This document shows, piece by piece, positions 54,786 to 64,000 of a DNA stretch of 64,000 bases. The stretch spans positions 49,043,422 through 49,107,421 of the forward strand of contig OX439131.1 in the NCBI GenBank assembly GCA_949318235.1, given 5' to 3'. Under the pieces are notes generated by a model. It worked only from the letters and a program-made list of their open reading frames with translations, was not told the DNA's origin and did no database searches. This stretch comes from Ecdyonurus torrentis. Its lineage: Eukaryota > Arthropoda > Insecta > Ephemeroptera > Heptageniidae. Positions within the stretch are counted from its first letter, which is position 1. Each line of letters starts with the position of its first letter. A program made the translations under genes and the position numbers.

Positions 54786-54811
54786 TCAGTCATAGGCTTT
54801 TACGTCAAATA

Positions 54812-55206
54812 TTAAAGCTCTTACTTTTTTATTATTTAGAATACTAGACTGATAATTACCATACCTTAATATCCATGAATTAGACACCATCACGTTGATT
54901 TTGTATTTATTTTTGTTTATTTTTATTTTTGTGGTTATATCACGTATCTGACGTCACAATGTACCGCCACCAATCACAGTCACCGCTCTGGTCACGTGAT
55001 AAATTTAAGCCACTCCCTCAAGTTCTTTACCCCTATCACGGCCCCATCGGTACATTGTGACGTCAGATACGTGATATAACCGCAAAAGGGAAAATAAACG
55101 AAAATAAATACAAAATCAATCGGTGTCTAATTCATGGTTATTAAGGTATGGTAATTATCAGTCTAGTATTTTAAATGATAAAAAAGTAAGCTGACAAGGG
55201 CTTTAA
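54812..55206. mobile_element. MITE family M6, copy 2
   Basis: ATTAAAGCTCTTACTTTTTT to GCTGACAAGGGCTTTAA. TATCACGTATCTGACGTCAC is mirrored by GTGACGTCAGATACGTGATA. The flanking motif GTCCTAGGCTTTACGYC recurs on both sides and is itself duplicated on the right (55218-55275). Confidence 0.75.
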
Positions 55207-55422
55207 GAAGGACCGCTGTCCTAGGCTTTACGTCCAATATTAAGAAGGACCGCTGTCCTAGGCTTTACGCCAAATATTTTTATTTACTTAACCTTCTCTG
55301 CATTTCATGTCAGCCCCTGCAATTTCTTAATATAGGCAACCAGTAGAGCATATGTGCCAACATATTTGCATAATCACCAGGATATTCAATCATACTCAAC
55401 CTAATTCTTCACACACTCAAAC

Positions 55423-55735
55423 TTATAGTGTGGTTTCATTCATGTTAAAGTCGACGTCATAAGTGAGTACTAAATAGCAGTGGGCAGTATAGGAAAATGT
55501 CACATTTTGCCAGTTTAAAAATACTTCGCAATATTTTTGAGAGCATTGATGTTGTTAACAGGTTGAATTAGTACCTCAAGTATGCAATAAAAATAATAAT
55601 GACCAAAAAATAGCTAATATTTCAAAAGAAAATAGACAAAAACTAGGTTTGTCCTATGCTGAGCAATGTTATTCATTGCTCAGCATAGGACATCGATAAG
55701 CACTCAGAATGACGTCATGCGTACACACCCTATAG
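55423..55735. mobile_element. MITE family M1, complete copy
   Basis: TATAGTGTGGTTTCATTCAT to GACGTCATGCGTACACACCC then TATAG. The hAT-like element 55736-57689 is inserted exactly at its end. Confidence 0.8.
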
Positions 55736-57689
55736 CAGGGTCGGATTGGGACGAAAAGGCGCACTCCGGGAATCACCCAAAGGGGCGCCAACACCCAGAC
55801 GGGGGGTCTGGGGGGCGTAGCCCCCCAGAAGGGGGTCAAGGGGGCGAAGCCCCTTGCGGGGGGTTAAGGGGGGCAGAGCCCCCTTACCGCCGGAGGCGAA
55901 ATTTTTTTTCAGTCTTGTTTTATTTTTGACTATTTTTTTAATTAAAATTTGATAGTAAAATGTAATGACATGTCTTTGAATTTGAATTTGATGAACATTT
56001 TATTTTAAAATTTCTTAAAAGATCATGTATATTATAAATTATAAGATAAGTAAATTGTTTTTTAAAAAAAAATAGTTTTTAACGTACATTAAAATTTGTT
56101 GAGGTTTAAGGTACTACTTTAGGGTAGGGCGATTTTGTGGTAAAATTTAATTTTATCATATTTTAGGTTTATAATGAACCAAGGAACTCTTCTCTAAACT
56201 CCAAAAAGTTTCGGCTTAAGTAAAATCTTCCGTAAATTTGCGTTCAAAGTCATTGGGCTACGACCCCTTCAACATGTAAAACATACAAAACTTCAAGCTC
56301 CCCGTGTGCAAAATTTTCTTGAACAAGTTCTAAACAAAAATACTAGCTGTTCTAAGATCAAGTTTTAATGAATTTGAATTTTAAAACGATTTTAACGAGA
56401 ACTTACGAAGAAAAAAATTATTAAAAATTGTAATTTCAAATTAATGGGTCAATTTGCAATATTTTTTTTTCTCACCAAATTCGATCTAGAAAAAAATGAA
56501 AAAACATTTTTTAATTAAAAGTCAACACGAAGAACAAGGTAGTAATTTTTTTAACCACTGAAAAAATTTAAAGTGGTGCAAATATAGACTCATTAGAATC
56601 GGGCGGTACGTTTTGCTGTGGCGGTACTTTGACGCTCTGTTGTGACGAGATTTTTTGAGATAGATTTTTTTTTTTTTTATGTACAGCACCCTGAACTCAA
56701 TTAAAAATCACAATAAAACCAATTTTGCACTCCTACCCTAAAGTGGTACCTTACGCAGTTTGGACGCCCCTGCATTTCTCAACTAGATTTAATTTTTAAT
56801 ATCATTGCGTTCTTACACACTTTAATTTTTTTTTTTTTAATCTCCTAATTTTGTTGCGATTAATTGTTCTCATTGGATATTTTTTTCTTGCGCAAAATGG
56901 CAACAGCTCAAATTCTTAGTTTTGTTTAGCTCAGTAATTGTCTCTACTAAAAATTATTTAAGATTGCTATTAGCTATATGCCTGGAGTGTTCAACACTTT
57001 TTTTTAAAAAAGGGTCGATCCGATCACCAATCCGATCAAATTATCGGAAAAATATTGATTAATTCATTCAACAGTGTAGTGTTGGGCGCCCCCTTTGCCG
57101 TAGTAACTCACGCGAAGAAAAAAAGTTTCTCAATCGAAAATTGCAAATTTAACAACAGTTTGAGATTTTATTTGTTTATACTTTATAGACACCCCATACT
57201 TGAAAATTAAATATAAAAGTAGAAAATAAAAATGTTTCCAGAGCACTGCATTTTCACGTCTCAAATATAACATTTGGTTTAAATTCAAGAATAATTTTCA
57301 AAAAAAAACAAACAAAAAATATTGACTACAATCATAGAGCATTGATGATAGGGGGCATTTCGCACAAAGTAAAGAAAAAAAATGACTCTCTCACTCACTC
57401 GCTCTCTTTTTCTTTTTCTTTTTTTTTTTTTTTTTTCGTGATTTGAAAAGATTCCATGTATTTTTAGTATTTAGTACAGAAAAAGACAGTGACTCTATTA
57501 AGAGCATAATTTAATATTATTATTATTGGAATAAGATATTGTTGCCTTTCAACTTTTTAAGTGTACTCTGAACTCTTTTTTTTTTTTTTTTTTTTTTTCA
57601 ATAACGCCCCTTCGGGGCGCAGGGGGGCGCCAGCTCGGGGGGGCGCACTCCGGGATCCCGGAGTAGCTCTTATGGCCAATCCGACCCTG
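55736..57689. mobile_element. hAT-like non-autonomous element, 1954 bp
   Basis: Perfect 8-bp duplication CCCTATAG (55728-55735 and 57690-57697). Ends CAGGGTCGGATTGGGAC and the inverse of CAGGGTCGGATTGGCC, with GGCGCACTCCGGGA near both. Near the left end three hairpins repeat with a period near 36 bp (GGGGGGCGTAGCCCCCC, GGGGGCGAAGCCCC, GGGGGGCAGAGCCCCC). Carries element A copy 2. No transposase seen. Confidence 0.85.
56106..56755. mobile_element. element A, uninterrupted copy
   Basis: Inverted ends AAGGTACTACTTTAGGGTAG and the inverse of AAGGTACCACTTTAGGGTAG. Collinear in reverse with 18709-19208 plus 25387-25545, which gives the empty site for element B. Confidence 0.75.
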
Positions 57690-58365
57690 CCCTATAGAGT
57701 GTATACGGAAGACGTCATATTTACTGACACAATTAGATAGCTTGCGCTTGCACAGTTTTTAAAGAAAATCAAAATTCAACTATTGAAAATGTATGCAGGG
57801 GTTCAAAGGATATGAAACTCCTCAGAAATAGGAGAAATTTGTAGCTTTACATTTAACTGCATTTTTTTTTCTTTTTTTTTTTTCGACAACACGCAATGAA
57901 TTTCAACAGAGAAAACCAAATGTGTTTTGAATTAAATTATTACACTTTAAAGTGAGATTGAAACGTGAGTTTGGCACAAAACGAAAGAAATAAAGGCCGA
58001 AGCAGCCGTCAATCGGTCCCGGTGCGAAAAGAACCGATTGGAGAGCGATTAGCTCCGTCCGATAAGGCCGAAGCAGCCGTCAATCGGTTCCTGACCGATA
58101 ACCGTGCGACAACTAGCGCTGGCTCCCGATTGGCTTTGCGCAAAAAGTTAGACCAATCCTATATATTTTTAAAATCATTGATGTTGTAAATATGTTGAAA
58201 TAGTATCTCAAGTATGTGAGAAAAATAACAATAACACAAAATTAACTGATTTCCTAAAGAAAATTGGCTTAAATGAAGTTTGTACTGTGCTTAGCAATGT
58301 TATTCACTACTCCAGTATGGCCTCCAAGCGCAATAAATATGACGTCATTCACATATATTCTATAA
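57690..58365. mobile_element. MITE family M1 interrupted by other sequence
   Basis: 57690-57728 (CCCTATAGAGTGTATACGGA, GACGTCATATTTACT) and 58171-58364 (GATGTTGTAAATATGTTGAA to GACGTCATTCACATATATTC) are M1-like parts. In 57960-58150 a segment of balanced composition holds AAGGCCGAAGCAGCCGTCAA followed by TCGGT twice, 74 bp apart. Confidence 0.55.
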
Positions 58366-58680
58366 AACTTTTTAAATATATATATATTTAAATTATTAAT
58401 ATGTAATATTTTTTAAACTGTATTGAAAATAGTGTTTACATTATCAACTAAATAAATACAATTTTTATACATTATGGTTTTTTTAAGCAGGAAGCAGCTA
58501 TACTATTTCTGTTGTGGTTTAAACTCTCTGCCTTCCTTTCTCTCCTTTATCTCACACAATGTTTTGTTTCAAAAATTGAGAAATATCCTGTTATATATTG
58601 TGTTTCCTATTCTGATTATTAGCTTCAAACACTTTAGGAAATTTTGTTAAGAACAGAAACTTAATTATGCATATAAGAAC

Positions 58681-59178
58681 ATAGCTCGTTGTGTAAAGTA
58701 AAGTGAATCTCAATAACAGTGATTGGCTGACCAACAAAATAAGACACATTCATTGGTTGATCTTGTTTTTTGAGCAGATAAAAGTGAGTCGCATATTAAG
58801 ACTATAGCTCGTTGTGTAAAGTAAAGTGAATCTCAATAACAGTGATTGGCTGACCAACAAAATAAGACACATTCATTGGTTGATCTTGTTTTTTGAGTCG
58901 ATAAAAGTGAGTCGCATATTGAGACTATAGCTCCTTCTGTAAAGTATAAAGTGAATCTCAATAACAGTGATTGGCTGACCAACAAAATAAGACACGTCCA
59001 TTGGTTGATCTTGTTTTTTGAGTCGATAAAAGTGAGTCACATATTGAGACTATAGCTCCTTCTGTAAAGTATAAAGTGAATCTCAATAAGAGTGATTGGC
59101 TGACCAACAAAATAAGACACATTCATTGGTTGATCTTGTTTTTTGAGTCGATAAAAAAGAGTCACATATTGAGACTGG
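58681..59178 (-). repeat. four tandem copies of a 123-125-bp unit in repeat M7
   Basis: Units start ATAGCTCSTT at 58681, 58804, 58927 and 59052. Each holds AAGTGAATCTCAATAA, GTGATTGGCTGACCAACAAA and TTGGTTGATCTTGTTTTTTG. The single-unit relative at 48690-49050 is in the other orientation. The flank 59179-59350 continues the M7 homology. Confidence 0.9.
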
Positions 59179-59409
59179 AACTTTTTTTTGTGAAGTTTCT
59201 TTCATTGTTATCAAGTTTAAAGTTTTAAAAGAAGAAATAACAATGATCGACCATATGTATAAACGTAGTAAACAGGTAACGACGTCATAAACAGATGTTT
59301 TTAACAAAGGAACATTTTCGAAGCTGGCTCAATATTTGTGTGTAACGAGCTTGTTTTGTATTTCTTCATATTCTTATAAATTCTATTTAAAAATTTATAT
59401 TTTTTAGAA

Positions 59410-59577
59410 ATGTATTTCAATTTAAGAATTTTTTTATTATTTTTATTTTTTTATCAATATGAAATATATGAAAGTGTTTTCGTTGAAGCTACAACTGGAT
59501 ATAATAAATATAATTTTAGTATAGATAAGAACAATAGCATTATTTGTTTTATCAGGGGAAGAATAAATGATGTTACA
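59410..59577 (+). CDS. unassigned secreted protein, exon 1
   Basis: ATG 59410 follows an acceptor-like atattttttag (ending 59407), so a 5' untranslated exon is possible. Encodes 56 residues: a signal peptide (MYFNLRIFLLFLFFYQYEIY, cleavage perhaps near residue 22-26) then ...NKYNFSIDKNNSIICFIRGR... Donor ACA|gtaagt at 59577/59578, phase 0. I do not recognise the family. The 1.8-kb intron after it contains two M2 MITEs, one M1, an M3 nested in an M2, and a palindromic MITE. Confidence 0.55.
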
Positions 59578-59610
59578 GTAAGTCTACACTTTTCTTATTA
59601 TTTGTTTATT

Positions 59611-59962
59611 TTAAAGCCATAGACCACATTAAACCAAATGTGCTTTTTAATCAATAAACACAAAATGGGATCTTTAAAACTTGTTGACCATTTTTTTCCA
59701 CAATGTTAATATGTAGCCTCACGAGAGAGCGTGAAAATACTGTAAAGTATGCAATTTAAGTGACTATTCATGTTTATGACGTCAGAAATATGTAAAAATT
59801 AAAAATTAATATGAAAATGTTGTATGGGTTGCATAAATTGAAATTTTCTGATCACTGGTACGGAGCTACTGTTGGGTTTTGAGACAAACTAATGTTATTT
59901 GTGTAAATTCCATCAAGTGTTTTGTGATATAATTACTTTACTTATATTTTTCTCTGGTCTAT
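59611..59962 (+). mobile_element. MITE family M2, complete copy in intron 1
   Basis: TTAAAGCCATAGACCACATT to TTTTTCTCTGGTCTAT; abuts the next M1 copy. Confidence 0.75.
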
Positions 59963-60269
59963 AGGGTGGTTTCATTCATGTTAAAGTCGACGTCATAAGT
60001 GAGTACTAAAAAACATTGGCTGGTATAGGAAAATGCCACATTTTGCCAGTTTAAAAATACTTAGCAATTTTTTTGAGTGCATTTATGCTGTTAACAGGTT
60101 GAATTAGTACCTCAAGTATGCAAGAAAAATAATAATGAACAAAAAATAGCTAATTTTACCAAAGAAAATAGCCAAAAACTACGTTTGTCCTATGCTGAGC
60201 AATGTTATTCTTTGCTCAAGAAGAGCATCGAAAAGCACTCAGAATGACGTCATGCGTACACAGCCTATA
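59960..60269. mobile_element. MITE family M1, complete copy in intron 1
   Basis: TATAGGGTGGTTTCATTCAT to GACGTCATGCGTACACAGCC then TATA. It shares its first bases with the end of the preceding M2. Confidence 0.8.
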
Positions 60270-60428
60270 TGCTATCAATACAAAATTAAATATGAAATTC
60301 ATTATTCGAAATTTTATTATTTCAGATATTATGATTTTACTAAATGTATTATTATTGTTTTTTCTATTCACTTAAAGGCGCGTAGAACACCTTGAACATT
60401 AACACATTTAAAAAACAACTACATTTAC

Positions 60429-60954
60429 TTAAAGGAATAGACCAGAGAAAAACATTTAAGTATTTATATCATATAACACTTGATGGAACTTACATAAATA
60501 ACTTTAGTTTGTCTCAAAATCATGAAAATGGAGCTCCGTAGCAGTAATCAGAATATTCAATTTATGCAAACTGCACAACATTTTCATATTAATTATTGCA
60601 TGTTTCTGATGTCATAACCATGAATTTTTACGCAATTTGCATACTTTACAGTATTTTCAAGTATTTTCACGCTCTCTTGTGGGGCTACATTAACTTTCTC
60701 GTAAAAATGTTGATCAGTGATGAAGATCCCATTTCGTGTTTATTCATTAAAAAAGCATATCGTCGCAGGTCCGCTATATTGTCCGATGACAATGTGACCT
60801 TGAAAAATATTTTTTGCAGCAAATAACCTGAAATAGAAATCTCCAAAATTTGGGGTCGATGCGATGAAATATATATTTTTTCAAGGTCAATTCGACATCG
60901 GACATTATAGAGGACCAACGACAATATGTTGTTTTATGTGGTCTATGGCTTTAA
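60429..60954 (-). mobile_element. MITE family M2 with nested M3
   Basis: TTAAAGGAATAGACCAGAGA to TTTATGTGGTCTATGGCTTT then AA. An M3 element interrupts it at 60761-60923. Confidence 0.8.
60761..60923. mobile_element. MITE family M3, copy 2, inside M2
   Basis: Starts CGTCGCAGGTCCGCTATATT, ends CGGACATTATAGAGGACCAA then CGACA. Flanked by ATAT on both sides; other M2 copies give the intact site. Confidence 0.85.
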
Positions 60955-61037
60955 ACAATATATACATTTTATTTTACATGCATATTAATAGCTTATAAAA
61001 AGCAAAGAATTTTTCAAAAGGTATATATAAAACCAAC

Positions 61038-61254
61038 GAAACTGAAGATAACGTAGACTGCGCATTTCGTCCGTCTGCTGCAAGATTTAATTCTTTATTT
61101 CCGGTATTTTCACGCTTTGATGTTGGAAAAAATTATCATGCGTAATTTTTTTTTTTGAAAAGTTGAAATTTTACCGGAAATAAATCTCAGTGATCGGGCA
61201 AATTTGGAAAAGACGAACGAAATTCGCAGTCGATGCCTTATGTTATCTTCAGCT
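61038..61254. mobile_element. palindromic MITE in intron 1
   Basis: GAAACTGAAGATAACGTAGA on the left, inverse TTATGTTATCTTCAGCTCGT on the right, with TTTATTTCCGGTA and TACCGGAAATAAA near the centre. Confidence 0.7.
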
Positions 61255-61298
61255 CGTATAAAACCATATATAGTCCTATAGATTATTAATCGTATTTG

Positions 61299-61350
61299 TT
61301 AAAGCCATAGACCACATAAAACAGCATGTGCTTTTTGATGAATAAACACG
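61299..61350 (+). mobile_element. MITE family M2, 5' fragment
   Basis: GTTAAAGCCATAGACCACAT then AAAACAGCATGTGCTTTTTG, ending at AATAAACAC. Confidence 0.65.
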
Positions 61351-61387
61351 TATAATTACACATAATAATTTATTTATTACTTCTTAG

Positions 61388-61528
61388 GTAAGTAACAAAG
61401 TATTTTTGCGATTCATTGAAAAGGATAATTATATTAATAACAATAGCACTGACTATGAAACTTGGCAATTATCTATTAAAGCTATTGAAATATCCACGAA
61501 ACCAAAATTACCACTAAACATCAAAATC
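61388..61528 (+). CDS. unassigned secreted protein, exon 2
   Basis: 47 codons between acceptor ttacttcttag (ending 61387) and donor ATC|gtaagt (61528/61529), phase 0 at both ends, in frame with exon 1. Reads VSNKVFLRFIEKDNYINNNS, then YETWQLSIKAIEISTKPKLP. The first six bases of the exon are themselves GTAAGT, which could confuse donor prediction. No motif recognised. Confidence 0.55.
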
Positions 61529-61561
61529 GTAAGTATCATATTCATACATTACTTCTATAAA

Positions 61562-61777
61562 TCGATGGCTCCGCGGAAAACTGAACTATATCTAATATAG
61601 TCTCCGCGAGCCTCAAATTTGGAACATCTGCGCTCTCCGCCTCCCCAAAAATTGAAGCATCTGTAATGGAGAGCTGGTAAGAGATGCTTCAAAGTTAGGA
61701 GAGGCGGAGAGCACAGATATTCCAAATTTGAGGTGCGCGGAGACTATAGATAGTTCAGTTTTCCGCGAAGCCATCGA
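61562..61777. mobile_element. palindromic MITE in intron 2
   Basis: TCGATGGCTCCGCGGAAAAC then TGAACTATAT; the inverse TTCAGTTTTCCGCGAAGCCA then TCGA. GCGCTCTCCGCCTCCCC and GGAGAGGCGGAGAGCAC lie near the centre. Confidence 0.75.
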
Positions 61778-61827
61778 AACTACACACAACTTTTAAGAAC
61801 GGTTCAAAAAATTTCTTCGTTATATAT

Positions 61828-62140
61828 ATAGGGTGTTTTCATTCATGTTAAAATCGACGTCATAAGTGAGTACTAAATAACATTGGCTGGTATAGGAAAA
61901 TTGAACAATTTTACCAGTTTAAAAATATACTTCGCAATATTTTTGAGAGCAATGATGTTGTTAACAGGTTGAATTATAGTATCTCAAGTATGTGAGAAAA
62001 ATAATAATGACCAAAAAAATAGCTAATTTTACCAAAGAAAATAGCCAAAAACTAGGTTTGTCCTATGCTGAGTAATGTTATTCATTGCTCAAGAAGAGCA
62101 TCGAAAAGCACTCAGAATGACGTCATGCGTACACACCCTA
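61828..62140. mobile_element. MITE family M1, complete copy in intron 2
   Basis: TATAGGGTGTTTTCATTCAT to GACGTCATGCGTACACACCC then TA. Confidence 0.8.
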
Positions 62141-62260
62141 AATAATCATTTAATAATAAAGTCGATGTATATATTTATTATTCACTTACTATTTATTTTT
62201 GTAATAATTTTCTTTTCATAGCAGTTATTTGATGAAGCATAATATGATTAATTTACAACG

Positions 62261-62599
62261 TTTAAAGTCATAGACCACATAAAACAACATGTACTTTTTA
62301 ATGAATAAACATGAAATGAGATCTTCAAAACTGTTGACAATTTTTACCAGAATGTTAATGTAGCCCTACGAGAGAACGTGAAAATACTGTACATTATGCA
62401 ATTTAAGTGATTATTCATGTCGTCAGAAACATGCAAAAATTTGGTAAAAAAAATGTTGTGCGGGTTACATAAATCGAATTTTATGATCACAGCTACGGGG
62501 CTATTGTGGGTTTTGAGACAAACTAATGTTATTTATGTAAATCCCATCAAGTGTTTTGTTATATAAATGCTTATGTATTTCTCTGGTCTATTCCTTTAA
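62261..62599 (+). mobile_element. MITE family M2, complete copy in intron 2
   Basis: TTTAAAGTCATAGACCACAT to CTCTGGTCTATTCCTTTAA. The GTTTATGACGTCATAAACAT palindrome is partly deleted. Confidence 0.75.
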
Positions 62600-62674
62600 A
62601 AAGGTATCAAAATTATTTGATTTAAGATTAATTTAAATTTTCATAAGACTAAAAAAAAATTTCTGTTAAAGATT

Positions 62675-63175
62675 AACCTCAGACCTAGCAAAAGCAAAAT
62701 ATCTCAAAATTGGTTCGATAACTTTTTTAAAAAACTTTAAGGGGGTTAAAAAATGTCATGATCTACGAGCTCCAGTTAACAGAATATTCAAACAATATTT
62801 GTGACTCGAGATAATTAGAATCAAAATTTGCATATGATTGTGTTTTTGTTTTTTCAATTTAAAAAATTTTTGGTTCGATAACTTTTTTTGAAACTTTCTG
62901 ACGTTATAGATATGTCCAAGCTCTATCGATTACTTTTTGTTTTATATTTCAAAATTATTTCTGATTCGAGAAAGTTTGCTTATTTGAATAACATTGATTT
63001 TGAATTTCACGGCAAAATAAAAATGGTTAAAAAATGAATTGTGAGAAATGTATGGCAATTATGAAGAAATTATACTTGAATTTCTATTTTGTAAAGATGA
63101 GATCTATCCAAAAATAATTTTTAAAATATTTTACGATAAGTTTTTGAAAAAAGGGGGCGTTCTAGGTCTGATCGA
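62675..63175. other. possible element in intron 2
   Basis: CCTCAGACCTAGCA at the left and the inverse-like GTTCTAGGTCTGATCG at the right, with TTGGTTCGATAACTTTTTT twice inside. Boundaries weak. Confidence 0.3.
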
Positions 63176-63247
63176 GTTTCACCGATAATTTGTAAAGATA
63201 CTCCAATGTTTCTATAAAGTTAACCATAGTTTTTCTTCTTTTTTTAG

Positions 63248-63381
63248 GATTTTACCTATCCAAGTTCATTTGAAAAATTGTTTAGCTCATTATCCAACAT
63301 GTATATTTACGTATCATATAAAAATGTGACAAGTCCTCATGGATATATGATGTTGCCAGCAAATTGGAGCTTGAAAGAAAG
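63248..63381 (+). CDS. unassigned secreted protein, exon 3
   Basis: Acceptor ttctttttttag (ending 63247), donor AAAG|gtaagt (63381/63382), exit phase 2. Reads DFTYPSSFEKLFSSLSNMYI, then SYKNVTSPHGYMMLPANWSL. The NVT is a possible N-glycosylation site. The gene continues beyond the window. Confidence 0.55.
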
Positions 63382-63527
63382 GTAAGTAAGGATATACTGC
63401 AGCAAATACGTTATTGTAAAAAAACAGCAAAAAGGATATTAAATATGTTAATTATTAAATGTCTTGTCAATTTACTTTTTTATGGTATAATAATATAATC
63501 TATTTAAACGTGCAAACATTAATATAC

Positions 63528-63534
<7 letters not shown>

Positions 63535-63618
<84 letters not shown>
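63535..63618. repeat. (TA)n microsatellite
   Basis: About 42 TA units, next to palindrome P2, as at P1. Confidence 0.95.
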
Positions 63619-63621
<3 letters not shown>

Positions 63622-64000
63622 TCGAATATTGAATTTCGAGCGAGGTGTTGCATGATGATAAGAAAATTTCTTGGTGAAATAAATTATTGTCTTACCTTCT
63701 GTGAAGACACTGGGCTTTACACTCGCTGCTATCACTATATATTTTAAATTACAATGATAAAATAATAGTCACTTTGTACATAATTATATATAAAAACACT
63801 CAAATTCACGGTCTTTTTTAAAATTACATAGCTATGTTATTTACACACAATGTTGTGTGTAAACATTGTGTGTAAATAACATAGCTATGTAATTTTTAAA
63901 AAGACTGTGAATTTGAGTGTTTTTATAATTATGTACAAAGTGACTATTATTTTTTCATTGTTATTTAAAATAGTGATAGCAGCGAGTGTAAAGCCCAGTG
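63619..64000. repeat. long palindrome P2, cut by window end
   Basis: Arms meet near 63856 (ACATAGCTATGT..., TTTACACACAATG and inverse). They contain GTCTTACCTTCTGTGAAGAC and GGGCTTTACACTCGCTGCT, the same landmarks as P1. The left flank TTCGAGCGAGGTGTTGCATG matches the right flank of P1 in inverse. The right arm runs to the last base. Confidence 0.85.

Overview
The window is strongly AT-rich nuclear DNA from a eukaryote, most likely an invertebrate animal. The evidence is spliced genes with GT-AG introns, a LINE whose ORF1 is of the baculovirus-FP type, a tRNA-derived SINE, a Penelope-like GIY-YIG remnant, hAT-like elements, many MITEs and long (TA)n tracts. I cannot name the species. Low-GC hydrozoans and hemipterans are possibilities, but this is only a guess. 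Most of the 64 kb is transposon debris and simple repeats, and only three or four loci look like host genes.

Layout. 0.0-4.6 kb: part of a hAT-like element, then microsatellites, including a run of 20 Gs and a (CCCT)n/(CTCA)n compound tract. 4.7-8.8 kb: a nearly intact LINE with ORF1, ORF2 and a poly-A tail. 10.7-10.8 kb: a transposase C-terminal remnant. 11.1-14.6 kb: an element built from short CTTGCAAGAT-like palindromic words. 14.8-15.4 kb: a broken GIY-YIG domain beside its own inverted partial copy. 16.6-17.2 kb: a gene for a small membrane/coiled-coil protein. 18.7-25.5 kb: a four-level nest of transposons. 29.1-34.6 kb: the main gene, a spliced SecA-like ATPase with an N-terminal signal sequence, a 2A-like motif and an Ulp1-like region. 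35.4-39.4 kb: nested non-autonomous elements. 40-58 kb: a dense MITE field with a tRNA-SINE, long palindromes, a duplicated repeat of over 1 kb and a 2-kb hAT-like element. 59.4-63.4 kb: the first three coding exons of a secreted protein, with MITE-packed introns. The window ends inside a long palindrome.

The most interesting locus is the SecA-like gene. SecA is the bacterial preprotein-translocase motor and is not expected in the nuclear genome of an animal. Here its helicase motifs are followed by TPR-like repeats and C-terminal membrane segments, and preceded by an Ulp1-like region whose expected catalytic Cys is Ser. Upstream, a signal sequence and a hydrophobic stretch end in SGNVELNPGP. 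The arrangement suggests a domesticated, bacterially derived ATPase whose targeting may be set by ribosome skipping. That reading is inference; the motifs themselves are visible.

The repeats carry a readable insertion history. Several insertions have clear target-site duplications, and some have an unoccupied homologous site elsewhere in the same window.
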